Positions 36,894 through 50,300 of a DNA stretch of 64,000 nt are shown here, piece by piece. Below the pieces are notes generated by a model that did no database searches, was not told the origin of the DNA, and was given only the letters and a program-made list of their open reading frames with translations. The translations under genes were made by a program, and so were the position numbers. The stretch's first letter is position 1; every line of letters starts with the position of its first letter. This DNA is from Pseudomonas brassicacearum (GTDB lineage: Bacteria; Pseudomonadota; Gammaproteobacteria; Pseudomonadales; Pseudomonadaceae). The DNA lies in assembly GCF_009601685.2 (NCBI RefSeq), contig NZ_CP045701.2, positions 5,952,001-6,016,000 of the forward strand, given 5' to 3'.

Positions 36894-38455
36894 CCGCCAA
36901 AAAAGAGCAGAAGCGCCAGCCCATTTCCACCGGCTCCGAATGGACGTTCGAGCTGATCAAGGCCTACGACCGCGAAATCAGCCGTATCGCGGACCGTTAT
37001 GCCCTCGACACCTACCCAAACCAGATCGAAGTGATCACCGCCGAGCAAATGATGGATGCCTACGCGTCGGTCGGCATGCCGCTGGGCTATCACCACTGGT
37101 CCTACGGCAAGCACTTCCTCAGTACCGAAAAATCCTACAGCCGCGGCCAGATGGGGCTGGCCTATGAGATCGTCATCAACTCCGATCCTTGCATCGCCTA
37201 CCTGATGGAAGAAAACACCATCTGCATGCAAGCCCTGGTGGTGGCGCACGCCTGTTATGGGCACAACAGCTTCTTCAAGGGCAACTATCTGTTCCGCACC
37301 TGGACCGATGCCAGCTCGATCATCGATTACCTGGTGTTCGCCAAGCAGTACATCATGCAATGCGAGGAACGCCACGGCATCGACGCGGTGGAGGACTTGC
37401 TGGACTCCTGCCACGCCTTGATGAACTACGGCGTGGACCGCTACAAGCGGCCGTATCCGATTTCCGCCGAAGAAGAACGCCGGCGCCAGAAGGATCGCGA
37501 AGAGCACCTGCAAAAACAGATCAATGATCTGTGGCGCACCATTCCCAAAGGTGCAGACAAGTACAACGAAAAAGACAATGCCCGCTTCCCTGCCGAGCCC
37601 CAGGAAAACATTCTGTATTTCATTGAAAAACATGCGCCGTTGCTGGAACCGTGGCAGCGGGAAATCGTGCGCATCGTGCGCAAGATCGCCCAATACTTCT
37701 ATCCACAGCGCCAGACCCAGGTCATGAACGAGGGCTGGGCCACGTTCTGGCACTACACGCTGATGAACGACCTGTACGACGAGGGCCTGGTCACCGACGG
37801 CTTCATGATGGAGTTCCTGACGTCCCACACCAGCGTGGTGTTCCAGCCTGGCTTCGACAGCCCGTACTACAGCGGTATCAACCCCTACGCCCTGGGCTTC
37901 GCCATGTACCGCGACATCCGGCGCATGTGCGAAAACCCTACCGAGGAAGATCGTCGCTGGTTCCCGGAAATCGCCGGTTCGGACTGGTTGTCCGCCATTA
38001 AATTCGCCATGAGCAGTTTCAAGGACGAAAGCTTCATCCTGCAGTACCTCTCGCCCAAGGTGATCCGCGACCTGAAACTGTTCAGCATCCTCGATGATGA
38101 CCAGAAGGATGACCTGGTAGTACCTGCCATTCACGATGAGAGCGGCTACCGCATCATCCGCGAAACCCTGGCGGCGCAATACAACCTGGGCAATCGCGAA
38201 CCCAACGTGCAGATCTACAGCATTGACCGCCGCGGTGATCGCTCGCTGACGCTGCGGCACCAGGCGCATGACCGCAAGCCACTGGGCGACTCCACCGACG
38301 AAGTGCTCAAGCACCTGCATCGCCTCTGGGGTTTCGATATCCACTTGGAAACCCTGCAAGGCGACCAGGTGATGAAAACCCATCACGTGCCTCCCAGAGG
38401 CGAACAAGCCGAAGGAGACTATGGCCGCCTGGACCTGGCCGTCATTCATCTTTGA
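36890..38455 (+). CDS. spoVR: SpoVR family protein (YcgB)
   Basis: A 521-residue member of the SpoVR/YcgB family. Highly conserved stretches are visible: [66 protein letters not shown] and [12 protein letters not shown]. In Bacillus the family affects the spore cortex; in Gram-negatives it belongs with PrkA and YeaH in a general-stress operon. The ATG overlaps the yeaH stop. No enzymatic activity is established. Confidence 0.94.
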   Translation: MTAKKEQKRQPISTGSEWTFELIKAYDREISRIADRYALDTYPNQIEVITAEQMMDAYASVGMPLGYHHWSYGKHFLSTEKSYSRGQMGLAYEIVINSDPCIAYLMEENTICMQALVVAHACYGHNSFFKGNYLFRTWTDASSIIDYLVFAKQYIMQCEERHGIDAVEDLLDSCHALMNYGVDRYKRPYPISAEEERRRQKDREEHLQKQINDLWRTIPKGADKYNEKDNARFPAEPQENILYFIEKHAPLLEPWQREIVRIVRKIAQYFYPQRQTQVMNEGWATFWHYTLMNDLYDEGLVTDGFMMEFLTSHTSVVFQPGFDSPYYSGINPYALGFAMYRDIRRMCENPTEEDRRWFPEIAGSDWLSAIKFAMSSFKDESFILQYLSPKVIRDLKLFSILDDDQKDDLVVPAIHDESGYRIIRETLAAQYNLGNREPNVQIYSIDRRGDRSLTLRHQAHDRKPLGDSTDEVLKHLHRLWGFDIHLETLQGDQVMKTHHVPPRGEQAEGDYGRLDLAVIHL

Positions 38456-38518
38456 TCCCGTTTTCCCCTCCGGACGTCCGACGCAAAGGTTATCCTGTCG
38501 GACCAACGGAGGTTTTTT

Positions 38519-39745
38519 ATGCAGATCTATAAAGTCGGCGGCGCCGTTCGCGACCGCCTGCTAGGCATTCCCGTCACCGACGTCGATCGGGTCGTGGTGG
38601 GGGCCACCGCCGAGGAAATGCTCGCCAAGGGTTTTCGCCCTGTGGGGGCCGATTTTCCGGTATTCCTCGACCCGAAGACCGGCGAGGAATACGCCCTCGC
38701 CCGCACCGAACGCAAAAGCGGCCGAGGCTATGGCGGCTTCGTGTTCCATGCCAGCCCTGAAGTGACCCTGGAGGAGGACCTGGTTCGTCGGGACTTGACG
38801 ATCAACGCCATGGCTGAAGATGACCACGGCAACCTGACCGATCCGTACCACGGTCAGCGCGACCTGGAAGCCCGGGTCCTACGTCACGTTTCCCCCGCTT
38901 TCGCCGAAGATCCCCTCCGAGTCCTGAGGGTTGCCCGCTTTGCCGCGCGTTATGCTCCATTGGGTTTCAAGGTGGCGGACGAAACCCTCGAACTGATGCG
39001 CCAACTCAGCGACTCCGGCGAGCTGGAAGCACTGACGGCCGAGCGCAGTTGGAAGGAAATTTCTCGCGCTCTCATGGAGAAACAGCCACAGGTATTTATC
39101 CAGGTCTTGCGCGACTGCACGGCCCTCAAGGTCCTGATGCCCGAGGTCGATGCGTTGTTTGGCGTGCCCCAGCCCGAAGCCCATCATCCGGAAATCGATA
39201 CCGGCGTCCACACCCTGAGCGTGCTGGAACAAGCCGCCCTGCACCGACAACCGCTGACGGTCCGCTGGGCCTGCCTGCTCCATGACCTGGGCAAAGGCCT
39301 GACGCCCCAACACGAATGGCCGCGACACATCGCCCATGAGCACACGGGGTTGAGGCTGATCAAAGCGGTCAATGAGCGCTTCAAGGCGCCTCGCGACTGC
39401 CAGGAACTGGCGTTATTGGTTGGCCAGTACCACACCCATGGCCATCGCGCGCTGGAGTTGAAGGCGTCTACCCTGCTTGAACTGCTGCAAAGTTTCGATG
39501 TGTACCGCCGACCTCAGCGCTTCGAGGAGTTCATCGCAGCCTGTGAGATGGATGCACGGGGACGCAAAGGGCTTGAAGAGCGAAGTTATCCACAGGCTGA
39601 TTATCTGCGGGGCGCAGCGGCAGCGGCCCGCGCAGTGGCGGTACAGCCTTTGCTGGAGAAGGGTTTCAAGGGGCCGGAGCTGGGTGAGGCGATCAAGCGT
39701 GAGCGTCTCAGGGCGTTGAAGGCCTACAAGGAAGCGGCGAACTGA
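38519..39745 (+). CDS. cca: Multifunctional CCA-adding enzyme (tRNA nucleotidyltransferase)
   Basis: Adds or repairs the CCA end of tRNA. 408 residues: class II nucleotidyltransferase head with [24 protein letters not shown] (the DxD metal site and glycine motif), [15 protein letters not shown], and a C-terminal HD phosphohydrolase domain with [12 protein letters not shown], so it is the bifunctional enteric-type enzyme. The ATG follows GGAGGTTTTTT. It is 63 bp after spoVR. Confidence 0.95.
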   Translation: MQIYKVGGAVRDRLLGIPVTDVDRVVVGATAEEMLAKGFRPVGADFPVFLDPKTGEEYALARTERKSGRGYGGFVFHASPEVTLEEDLVRRDLTINAMAEDDHGNLTDPYHGQRDLEARVLRHVSPAFAEDPLRVLRVARFAARYAPLGFKVADETLELMRQLSDSGELEALTAERSWKEISRALMEKQPQVFIQVLRDCTALKVLMPEVDALFGVPQPEAHHPEIDTGVHTLSVLEQAALHRQPLTVRWACLLHDLGKGLTPQHEWPRHIAHEHTGLRLIKAVNERFKAPRDCQELALLVGQYHTHGHRALELKASTLLELLQSFDVYRRPQRFEEFIAACEMDARGRKGLEERSYPQADYLRGAAAAARAVAVQPLLEKGFKGPELGEAIKRERLRALKAYKEAAN

Positions 39746-39790
39746 CGCTGAGTTTCGGGTCAGCTTGCATTTTTGCCGGATATACCGCCG

Positions 39791-39887
39791 TCATCGCGAG
39801 CAAGCTCGCTCCCACAGTGGATCTTGGCTGAACACAAAATATGTGCCCGCTGAAACTCCAATGTGGGAGCGTACTTGCTCGCGATAG
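39791..39887. repeat. REP doublet between cca and folK
   Basis: TCATCGCGAGCAAGCTCGCT plus CCCACAG, then about 45 bp later TGTGGGAGCGTACTTGCTCGCG, in opposite orientations. The doublet fills the spacer between the convergent cca and folK genes. Confidence 0.8.
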
Positions 39888-39898
39888 CGGCAGGTGCC

Positions 39899-40417
39899 TC
39901 AGCGCAGATTCGATGGCGTAAGTTGCTGGCCGCGCCATTCGAAAGCCACCGGCGCCAGTACCTGGTCGATCTGCGCTTCTTCCCACAATGTGGCAAAGCT
40001 TTTGCCAACACCCGGATGAATTCGATCCGGCGCGATCAACGACAAAGGCCACAGGACGAAGGCGTTCTTGAGGATTTCCGCGCGCGGCAGGATCAATCCA
40101 TCGAAGTTGCCGACCTGCTCGCCATACAACAATACGTCGATATCCAGCGGCAGCCCCTTGCGGTCCGGCGCATAGCGACCATTGTCCGCCTCGATGAACT
40201 TGAGGCGGCGATCCAGTTCCATCAACGGCAGATCCGTGAAGGCCGAGACGACGAAATTGAAGAATGGCCCGCTCTTGATACCTACCGGCTGGCTCTCGAA
40301 CACGGCCGAACAGCGCATGCCCACCAGGAAACCGGCCAAGGCCTCAAGACCGGCGCACAGATGGGTTTCGCGCTCGATATTGCTGCCGAGCCCGAGAAAA
40401 ACCTGAGTCAGCGACAT
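39899..40417 (-). CDS. folK: 2-amino-4-hydroxy-6-hydroxymethyldihydropteridine pyrophosphokinase FolK
   Basis: HPPK of folate synthesis; transfers pyrophosphate from ATP to hydroxymethyl-dihydropterin. I start at the ATG giving [17 protein letters not shown] (172 residues), the conserved family beginning; an upstream in-frame ATG would add 25 unconserved residues overlapping folB. The substrate-binding PLDIDVLLYG and PRAEILKNAFVLWPL are intact. The start lies 10 bp inside the folB end, so the two are coupled. Confidence 0.95.
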   Translation of the reverse strand: MSLTQVFLGLGSNIERETHLCAGLEALAGFLVGMRCSAVFESQPVGIKSGPFFNFVVSAFTDLPLMELDRRLKFIEADNGRYAPDRKGLPLDIDVLLYGEQVGNFDGLILPRAEILKNAFVLWPLSLIAPDRIHPGVGKSFATLWEEAQIDQVLAPVAFEWRGQQLTPSNLR

Positions 40418-40761
40418 CCGCGCTCGATCTCCACACCAACGCCGCTGGCTGCCGGTACGGCGCCAGGCTTGGTTAATTTCAGACGCAGCCACGTGATCTT
40501 GAACTCATCCATGAGCGCCTGGGCCAGTCGCTCGGCAAAGGTCTCGACCAATTGGAATTGCGCCTGTTCGGCAAATGCCTGGATGCGCGACGAAACGCTG
40601 GCGTAGTCGAGCGCCAGGGTCAGGTCGTCGCCCGCAGCGGCCGGACGGTTGTCCCAGGCAAAGCTCAGGTCAAGTCGCAGGCACTGTCGGATGCCTCGCT
40701 CCCAGTCGTAGGCCCCGATGACCGTGTCGACTTCCAGGCCTTCGATAAACACTCTGTCCAA
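40408..40761 (-). CDS. folB: Dihydroneopterin aldolase FolB
   Basis: Converts dihydroneopterin to hydroxymethyl-dihydropterin, the FolK substrate. About 117 residues with [22 protein letters not shown] and a late [20 protein letters not shown]. The start is a TTG giving M-DRVFIEG; GGAGAAGAG about 9 bases upstream supports it over another TTG 24 bases earlier. Divergent from plsY. Confidence 0.92.
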   Translation of the reverse strand: MDRVFIEGLEVDTVIGAYDWERGIRQCLRLDLSFAWDNRPAAAGDDLTLALDYASVSSRIQAFAEQAQFQLVETFAERLAQALMDEFKITWLRLKLTKPGAVPAASGVGVEIERGCR

Positions 40762-40835
40762 GCACTCTTCTCCGCAGCACGACAAGGGCGCAATGCGCCG
40801 TTAGAATCAGGGCGTCCTCGCCCGGAATAGTTAGC

Positions 40836-41405
40836 ATGTTTTGGTTACTGGCGATTCTCGCCTACCTGCTCGGCTCGCTGTCCTTCGCCATTTTGCTCAG
40901 CCGCCTGACCGGTCGCCCGGATCCGCGAATGAGTGGCTCAGGCAATGCCGGCGCCACCAACATGCTTCGCCTGGCCGGACGCAAACTCGCCATCCTGACC
41001 CTGCTGGGCGACCTCTGCAAAGGCCTTGTCCCGGTATTGATCGCCAGCCTTGCAGGGCTCTCGTTGCAGCAACAGGCCTGGATCGGCGTCTGCGCCGTCA
41101 TCGGCCATCTATTCCCGCTGTACTTTCGCTTTCGTGGCGGCAAGGGCGTCGCCACTGCCGCCGGCATGCTGCTGGGCCTGTACCCGCCCGCCGCGCTGCT
41201 GGCTGCCTGTGCCTGGCTGCTGACGTTCTACCTGACCCGCACCAGCTCCCTGGCCGCACTGATCGCCACGCCGCTGACCTTGCCGTTGCTGGCCTGGCAG
41301 GAACCGGCGGCCTTGCTGCCAATGGCCGCGCTGGTTGCGCTGATCGTCTGGCGTCACCGGGGCAATCTACGCGACCTGTTCGCCGGGCGCGAACGGCATT
41401 TTTAA
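40836..41405 (+). CDS. plsY: Acyl-phosphate:glycerol-3-phosphate acyltransferase PlsY
   Basis: Integral membrane enzyme that makes lysophosphatidic acid from acyl-phosphate. 189 residues with about five membrane segments. Conserved loops are [53 protein letters not shown] and [15 protein letters not shown]. Convergent with tsaD, 8 bp apart, so there is no room for a separate terminator. Confidence 0.95.
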   Translation: MFWLLAILAYLLGSLSFAILLSRLTGRPDPRMSGSGNAGATNMLRLAGRKLAILTLLGDLCKGLVPVLIASLAGLSLQQQAWIGVCAVIGHLFPLYFRFRGGKGVATAAGMLLGLYPPAALLAACAWLLTFYLTRTSSLAALIATPLTLPLLAWQEPAALLPMAALVALIVWRHRGNLRDLFAGRERHF

Positions 41406-41413
41406 ATGACGCT

Positions 41414-42439
41414 TCACAGCGGCGCCAACTGCTCCATCGGCCAGCGCGCCTGTACGCTGATCGCCAAGCTTTCGTGCTGGCCGGCCTGCAAGCGCTGGCA
41501 GCCGGCAAAGGCAATCATCGCGCCGTTATCTGTACAGAACTCCGGCCGGGCGTAGTAAACGTCGCCCTTCATGTCGCCGAGCATCTTCTCCAGCGATGTC
41601 CGCAGGGCCTTGTTCGCGCTCACGCCACCAGCGATCACCAGGCGCTTGAGCCCGGCCTGTTTGAGGGCACGCTTGCACTTGATGGTCAAAGTCTCCACCA
41701 CGGCCTGCTGGAACGCCAGCGAGATGTCGCAACGGGCTTGTTCACTGTCGTCCCCGGCGCTGACGCACTGCTGCCAGGTGTTCAGGGCGAAGGTCTTCAG
41801 CCCGCTGAAACTGAAATCCAGGCCGGGACGGTCACACATCGGCCGCGGGAACACGAAACGCCCATCGACCCCTTGTGTCGCAAGCCGGGAGATTTCCGGC
41901 CCACCGGGATAGTTGAGGCCCATCATTTTTGCAGTTTTGTCGAACGCTTCGCCGGCAGCATCATCGAGCGTCTCGCCGAGCAACTCGTATTGGCCGATGC
42001 CATCGACCCGGATGAGCTGCGTATGGCCGCCCGACACCAACAAAGCGACGAACGGAAATTGCGGCGGTTGCGACTCCAGCATCGGCGCCAGCAAGTGGCC
42101 TTCCATGTGATGCACACCCAGGGCCGGAATACCCCAGGCAAAGGCCAGGGCCTGGGCGCAAGAGGCGCCCACCAGCAGCGCGCCCACCAAGCCCGGGCCG
42201 GCGGTGTAGGCAATGCCGTCGATCTCCGTCGGCACGCAGCCGGCTTCGGCCAGGACCTGGCGGATCAAGGGCAGCATGCGCTTGACGTGATCGCGGGAGG
42301 CAAGCTCGGGCACCACCCCGCCATAGGCACGGTGCAGGTCGATCTGGCTGAACAGCGCATCGGCCAGCAGGCCGCGCTCACTGTCGTAAAGTGCGACACC
42401 GGTTTCGTCGCAGGAGGTTTCTAATCCCAGTACTAGCAT
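41414..42439 (-). CDS. tsaD: tRNA N6-threonylcarbamoyladenosine transferase TsaD
   Basis: Essential enzyme that installs t6A37 on ANN-decoding tRNAs with TsaB/TsaE. 341 residues; begins [19 protein letters not shown], has the metal-binding [13 protein letters not shown] (HxxxH), [24 protein letters not shown] and [13 protein letters not shown]. Divergent from rpsU across about 200 bp, as in most gamma-proteobacteria. Confidence 0.97.
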   Translation of the reverse strand: MLVLGLETSCDETGVALYDSERGLLADALFSQIDLHRAYGGVVPELASRDHVKRMLPLIRQVLAEAGCVPTEIDGIAYTAGPGLVGALLVGASCAQALAFAWGIPALGVHHMEGHLLAPMLESQPPQFPFVALLVSGGHTQLIRVDGIGQYELLGETLDDAAGEAFDKTAKMMGLNYPGGPEISRLATQGVDGRFVFPRPMCDRPGLDFSFSGLKTFALNTWQQCVSAGDDSEQARCDISLAFQQAVVETLTIKCKRALKQAGLKRLVIAGGVSANKALRTSLEKMLGDMKGDVYYARPEFCTDNGAMIAFAGCQRLQAGQHESLAISVQARWPMEQLAPL

Positions 42440-42638
42440 GGGTTTGCGCCTTGTAGAGGCTGAATTCGAAGGCGCGCATAATAGTCGCCGCGTTGTGCCC
42501 CGACCAGCGGTTTTCGATCAGAGGCTTTGCATTCCGAGCGTTGAGGGGTTAACATCCGCAACCCTTAAAAACCGACGTCTTCAAGTGCTCTTTTGCCGCG
42601 AGGATGTTGACCCCGGTAATGAATGAAGGTAGCTCTGG

Positions 42639-42854
42639 ATGCCAGCCGTCAAAGTAAAAGAGAACGAACCCTTCGACGTAGCTCTGCGTCGTTTCAAGCG
42701 CTCCTGCGAAAAAGCCGGTGTTCTGGCTGAAGTTCGTAGCCGCGAATTCTACGAGAAGCCGACTTCTGAGCGTAAGCGCAAGGCAGCAGCCGCTGTTAAG
42801 CGTCACGCCAAGAAAGTTCAGCGCGAACAGCGCCGCGCCGTACGTCTGTACTAA
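42639..42854 (+). CDS. rpsU: 30S ribosomal protein S21
   Basis: 71 residues: [20 protein letters not shown], then [20 protein letters not shown] and the basic tail. First gene of the rpsU-dnaG-rpoD macromolecular synthesis operon. The ATG follows GAAGGTAGCTCTGG. The short ORF is translated from abundant-protein codons such as CGT and GCT. Confidence 0.97.
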
Positions 42855-42883
42855 TACACAGACGTCCGTAGCAAGCTTCTGCC

Positions 42884-42907
42884 AAGCCCGGCCTTCAAGC
42901 CGGGCTT
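42884..42907 (+). terminator. Attenuator/terminator after rpsU
   Basis: AAGCCCGGC and GCCGGGCTT form a perfect 9-bp stem with a six-base loop. The T-run is short. In this operon the equivalent hairpin partially ends transcription, so S21 is made in excess of primase and sigma 70. Confidence 0.75.
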
Positions 42908-43333
42908 ATGGCATTTGCGGAATAACGCTTGATGCTTCACCGTCAAAGTCGCAGACGCGACCAAGACAACCTGCTTCAGCGCGTCAGACCTGGCTCTTTT
43001 GCCAGCGGTGCACGTCTTTCCTGACGAGCCTTCCAAGGCTACCGACGAGCACACCCTGATTCCTCTAACGACGATCAGCCCAAGGCACCTGCCTGCGTGT
43101 CCGCTTCATGAGCTATCCGAGGCCTGAACGGCCGTTACCGGACTCAGCGCAACACATTCAAACAGTCGAATACTGATAGTTATTAACGTCAGTGGATTAT
43201 CGGCAGATACACTTCCCGACAGCGATGATGCAGACGACCCGGTCGAGCCACCGATTTAGCGTGCCTCAAACCCAGACCCGGTTACGCCTGCCGATTTCGG
43301 GTCCATATTTCGCGCAGTGATGACGAGAACGCC
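42908..43333. other. Gene-free spacer between rpsU and dnaG
   Basis: About 425 bp after the rpsU hairpin. No frame has Pseudomonas-like codon use or a recognisable product. P. aeruginosa has a YqeY-type gene at this place; I see no trace of one here. A dnaG promoter and RNA-processing sites are likely but cannot be pinpointed. Confidence 0.5.
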
Positions 43334-45292
43334 ATGGCCGGGCTGATTCCCCAGAGCTTTATTGACGACCTCCTGAACCGCACCGACATCGTCGACGTGG
43401 TCAGCTCTCGCCTGCAAATGAAGAAAGCGGGCAAGAACTACACGGCGTGCTGCCCGTTCCATAAAGAGAAAACGCCTTCTTTCAGCGTGAGCCCCGACAA
43501 GCAGTTCTACTATTGCTTCGGCTGCGGCGCTGGCGGCAACGCCCTCGGCTTCATCATGGACCACGACAACCTGGACTTTCCCCAGGCCGTCGAAGAACTG
43601 GCCAAAGCCGCCGGCATGGAAATACCCCGCGAGGAAAGCGGTCGACAGCACAAGCCACGCCAACCGACCGATTCTCCGCTTTACCCACTGCTGACGGCGG
43701 CGGCGGATTTTTATCGCCAGGCCCTCAAAAGCCATCCGGCACGCAAGGCCGCGGTGGATTATCTCAAGGGCCGCGGCCTGACCGGCGAAATTGCCCGAGA
43801 CTTCGGCCTCGGCTTCGCCCCGCCCGGCTGGGACAACCTGTACAAGCACCTAAGCAGCGATACGCTGCAACAGCGCGCCATGATCGACGCTGGCCTGCTG
43901 ATCGAAAATGCCGAAACCGGCAAGCGCTACGACCGCTTCCGTGACCGGGTCATGTTTCCGATTCGCGACACGCGGGGGCGGATCATCGCCTTTGGTGGCC
44001 GGGTGCTGGGCGACGACAAGCCGAAATACCTGAACTCCCCGGAAACCCCGGTGTTCCACAAGGGCCAGGAGCTCTATGGCCTGTACGAAGCGCGCAAGAA
44101 CAACCGCAACCTCGATGAAATCATTGTCGTCGAAGGCTACATGGACGTTATTGCCCTGGCCCAGCAAGGCCTGCGCAACGCCGTCGCGACCCTGGGCACG
44201 GCCACCAGCGAAGAGCACATGAAGCGCCTGTTTCGCGTTGTGCCCAACGTGCTGTTCTGCTTCGACGGCGACCAGGCCGGCCGCAATGCCGCCTGGCGCG
44301 CACTGGAGGCTACCTTGCCGTGCCTGCAGGACGGTCGCCGGGCACGCTTTCTGTTCCTGCCCGAGGGCGAGGACCCGGACACCCTGGTGCGCTCCGAAGG
44401 CACCGACGCGTTCCGTGCACGGATCAACCAGCACGCACAACCGTTGGCCGACTATTTTTTCCAGCAGTTGACCGAAGAAGCCGATCCACGCTCCCTCGAA
44501 GGCAAGGCCCACATGGCCACCCTCGCGGCACCGCTGATCGACAAGGTACCCGGTGCCAACCTGCGCACACTCATGCGCCAGCGCCTGACCGAGATCACCG
44601 GCCTGAACAGCGAAGCGGTCAATCAGTTGGTGCACAGCGCCCCCCAGGAGGCGCCGCCGGCGTATGACCCTGGCATCGACTACGACGCGATGCCGGATTT
44701 CGCCGACTATCATCAACCCCAGCAGGATTACGCCCCCCAGCAGGAATGGACGCCGAAAAAACCCGGCAGTGGCGGCAAGAAATGGGACAAGAAACCCTGG
44801 GACAAGAACGGCAAGCGCGGCGATCGCGACCAACCACGTGCCCCGCGCGTGCCGGCCGCCGTCGAACCACCAACACTGGCCGCCTTGCGCACCTTGCTGC
44901 ATCACCCGCAACTGGCGGAAAAAGTAGAGGACGCCGGGCACTTCGCCGCCGAGGACCACAGCAACACGCAATTGCTGGTTGCACTCCTTGAAGCCGTGCA
45001 GAAGAACCCCAAGCTAAACTCTTTCCAGTTGATCGCACGGTGGCACGGCACCGAGCAGGGGCGCTTGTTGAAGGCCCTGGCCGAGAAGGAATGGCTGATT
45101 GAGGGAGACAACCTTGAACAACAGTTTTTCGACACCATTACTAGCTTGTCCGCCCGCCAACGCGAGCGAAACCTGGAACAACTTCTGCGAAAAGCTCGCC
45201 AGAGCGAGTTGACCAGCGAAGAGAAAAACCAATTGCGCGACTTACTCAGCCGCAATGTTTGCGCATCAAACCCGACCTCAACTGGCGCGTGA
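43334..45292 (+). CDS. dnaG: DNA primase DnaG
   Basis: Synthesises RNA primers for replication. 652 residues: N-terminal CHC2 zinc domain (CPFHKEKTPSFSVSPDKQF through CFGCGAGG, about residues 37-70), RNA polymerase core (FGGRVLGDDKPKYLNSPET), TOPRIM domain with VVEGYMDVIAL and FCFDGDQAGRNAA (about 265-320), a low-complexity basic linker (GSGGKKWDKKPWDKNGKRGD) and the C-terminal DnaB-binding domain. Second gene of the operon. Confidence 0.97.
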   Translation: MAGLIPQSFIDDLLNRTDIVDVVSSRLQMKKAGKNYTACCPFHKEKTPSFSVSPDKQFYYCFGCGAGGNALGFIMDHDNLDFPQAVEELAKAAGMEIPREESGRQHKPRQPTDSPLYPLLTAAADFYRQALKSHPARKAAVDYLKGRGLTGEIARDFGLGFAPPGWDNLYKHLSSDTLQQRAMIDAGLLIENAETGKRYDRFRDRVMFPIRDTRGRIIAFGGRVLGDDKPKYLNSPETPVFHKGQELYGLYEARKNNRNLDEIIVVEGYMDVIALAQQGLRNAVATLGTATSEEHMKRLFRVVPNVLFCFDGDQAGRNAAWRALEATLPCLQDGRRARFLFLPEGEDPDTLVRSEGTDAFRARINQHAQPLADYFFQQLTEEADPRSLEGKAHMATLAAPLIDKVPGANLRTLMRQRLTEITGLNSEAVNQLVHSAPQEAPPAYDPGIDYDAMPDFADYHQPQQDYAPQQEWTPKKPGSGGKKWDKKPWDKNGKRGDRDQPRAPRVPAAVEPPTLAALRTLLHHPQLAEKVEDAGHFAAEDHSNTQLLVALLEAVQKNPKLNSFQLIARWHGTEQGRLLKALAEKEWLIEGDNLEQQFFDTITSLSARQRERNLEQLLRKARQSELTSEEKNQLRDLLSRNVCASNPTSTGA

Positions 45293-45359
45293 GGTCACAG
45301 CTCAGGTATAATCCTCGGCTTGTTTTTTGCCCGCCAAGACCTTCAGTGGATAGGGTGTT

Positions 45360-47207
<1,848 letters not shown>

Positions 47208-47212
47208 CCTTC

Positions 47213-47239
47213 AAAACCCCCGGCCCTGCCGGGGGTTTT
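47213..47239 (+). terminator. Rho-independent terminator of the rpsU-dnaG-rpoD operon
   Basis: AAAACCCCCGGC and GCCGGGGGTTTT form a near-perfect GC stem with a short CCT loop, ending in T-run. It begins 5 bp past the rpoD stop. Confidence 0.92.
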
Positions 47240-47334
47240 GTTATGCAAAGATAAAATCCCCTTCGTTACGCTCCTCACCACCCTGTTGCCCGTCTACACT
47301 CGAATCATCCTCCCCAAGCCATGACGAGACAGTG

Positions 47335-50300
47335 ATGCCCAGACTGACGGCCGCGCTTTTGCTGTCATTGATGACCTGGACCGCAACAGCTGGCGCGTTG
47401 ACGCTCACCGACGAGGAGCTCCGCTGGCTCAAGGACCACCCCGACCTGCGCCTGGGCGTTGACGCCTCATGGCCGCCGTTTGAGTTTCGTGACGACCAGG
47501 GCCGCTATCAGGGCCTGGCTGCCGACTACGTTGAGATCATTCGTGAACGGCTGGCCATCAAGCTCACCCCCATCGAGCCGGCCAGCTGGACCGCCGTGCT
47601 GGAGCAGGTCGCTCAGGGCAAGATCGACCTCTTGCCGGGCATCATGTCCACGCCGGAACGCCAGAATTACCTGGCGTTTACCCGGCCTTACCTGGATTTC
47701 CCCATTGTCATCCTGGCCCATCGCGGTGGCGCCCAGCCTCACAACCTCAAGGAGCTGTACGGGCTGAAAATCGCCGTGGTGGAGAACTATGCCCCCCATG
47801 AATTGCTGCGCAACCACCATCCCGACCTGAACCTCGTGGCGCTGCCCAATGTCAGTTCAGCCCTGCAAGCGCTGGCAACCGACGAAGTGGATGCGGTGGT
47901 GGGCGATCTGGCATCCAGTGTCTGGAGCCTGCGCCAACTCAAGCTCGAAGGCCTTTATGTCAGCGGGGAAACGCCTTATCGCTATCAGCTGGCAATGGCC
48001 GTCCCTCGAGACAACAAGGTATTGGTGGGCATCCTGGACAAAGTCCTGGCAGACATGAGTCCGGCCGAAGTTGCCGAGATCCAGCAGAAGTGGGTCGGCA
48101 ATGTGCATGATTACCGTCAGCTCTGGTCAGACCTGCTAATTTACGGCCTGCCTGCGTTGCTGCTCCTGGTCGGCATACTGGCGGTGGTGATTCGCATCAA
48201 CCGCCGACTCAGTTCGGAAATCGCCCGGCGGGTCGAGCTGGAACAGGAACTGCGCAGCAGCGAATACCATTACCGTGGACTGGTGGAGAGCCTGTCGGCC
48301 ATTGCCTGGGAAGCCAGGGTCAGCGATTTTACCTACAGCTACGTATCGCCCCACGCCGAAGACCTGTTGGGTTATCCCCTCTCCCATTGGCTGGTCCCAG
48401 GCTTCTGGCGCAACATCATTCATCCGGCCGACCTGATCCGTGCCCAGACCTACTGCAACCATGAAGTGCTGGCCGGTCGCGACCACTGCATCGATTACCG
48501 GGTTCTCACCGCTGATGGCCGCTGCCTGTGGGTGCGCGACATCGTCAGCCTGATCGAGCACGGTCACGAACCGCTGATGCGCGGGCTGATGATCGATATC
48601 AGTGAAGCCAAGCGCACCGAGGAAGCACTGCGCCTTTCGGAGCAGAAATTTGCCTCTGTTTTCCGCCAGTGCCCGGACATTCTGGTGATCGCACGGCTAT
48701 TGGACGGTTGCCTGCTAGAGGTCAACAAGGCCTTCGAAGAGCAGGTCGGCCTCAGTGCCGCCGAGGTGGTGGGACGAAACGCAACCGAACTGAATATCTG
48801 GGGCATCCAAGGCGTGGGGCCGGCCCTGTTGCAGCGCTTGCAGGCCGGCAGCATCCGCAACCTGGAAATGCCCTTCCGTCGCAGCAATGGCCAAGTGTTC
48901 ACCGGGCTGATTTCCGCCGAGCCCTTCGATCTCGACACGACGCCAGCCCTGGTCGTGGTGGTGCGGGACATCAGCCAGCTCAAGGAAACCCAGCAGCAAT
49001 TGCAGACCTCCGAAGAGAAATTCGCCAAGGCGTTCCACGCCTCGCCCGATGGCCTGCTGCTGTCCCGACAAAGCGACGGCCTGCTGATCGAAGTCAACGA
49101 AGGTTTCAGCCGCATTACCGGCTTCAACAGCGTCCTGTCGGTGGACCGCTCCACCTTGGACCTGGGTATTTGGGTCAACCTCAACGAACGAAAGCAGATG
49201 CTCGACCTGCTTAAGCGGGACGGCTTCGTGAAGGACTTCAGTTGCCATATCCGTCGCAACGACGGGCAGATCCGGCTCTGCGAAGTCTCCAGTCGCCCGC
49301 TGCCCATCGGCAACGAAGACTGCATGCTGACCATCGCCCGGGACATCACCGAACGCCACCTGATGCAGGAGAAACTGCAACAGGCCGCTACCGTGTTCGA
49401 AAGCACTGCCGAAGGCGTGCTGATCACCGATACGCAACAACACATCAGCGCCGTGAACCGAGCCTTCACCGAAATCACCGGCTACAGCGAAACCGAAGCC
49501 CTGGGCCATACACCTCGATTATTGGCCTCCGGCCTGCACGACAGCGCGTTTTACGCGGCGATGTGGCACCAGTTGACAGCCGAAGGGCACTGGCAGGGAG
49601 AGATCTCCAACCGGCGCAAGAACGGCGAACTGTACCCCAGTTGGCTAACCATCAGCGCGGTGCGCAATCGGGACCGACAGATCACCCATTTCGTCGCGGT
49701 CTTCGCCGATATCTCCAGCCTCAAACACGCCCAGGCCCGGCTCGACTACCAAGCCCACCACGACCCGTTGACGGGCCTGCCGAATCGTACGTTGTTCGAA
49801 AGCCGCTTGCTGACGGCCCTCAACAGCCAGCAGGAAAACGGCGGCCAGGGGGCGGTGCTGTTCCTGGACCTGGACCGCTTCAAACACATCAATGACAGCC
49901 TTGGGCACCCGGTCGGCGACCTGCTGCTCAAAGGCATCGCCGTGCGTTTGCGCGAACAGTTGCGCGACATCGACACCGTGGCACGCCTGGGCGGCGACGA
50001 GTTCATCATCCTGCTGCCTGGCTTGCAGCAACCCAGCGATGCCGAGCACATCGCCCAAAAACTGTTGAACTGCTTTGCCGCGCCGTTCCAGGCCGGCGAG
50101 CACGAGTTCTTCATCAGCGCCAGCATCGGCACCAGCCTCTACCCGCAGGACGGCTGCGACGTCGCCACGCTGGTCAAGAACGCTGACGCGGCGATGTACC
50201 GCTCCAAAGCGAAGGGCCGCAACCGGGTAGAGAAATACACCTGTGACCTCACCGCCCAGGCCAGCGAGCGCGTGGCCTTGGAACACGAGCTGCGACGAGC

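Noticed and set aside
36848..38506. A 552-codon frame antisense to spoVR
   Set aside because: Same antisense effect of GC-rich codons; spoVR is conserved along its whole length.
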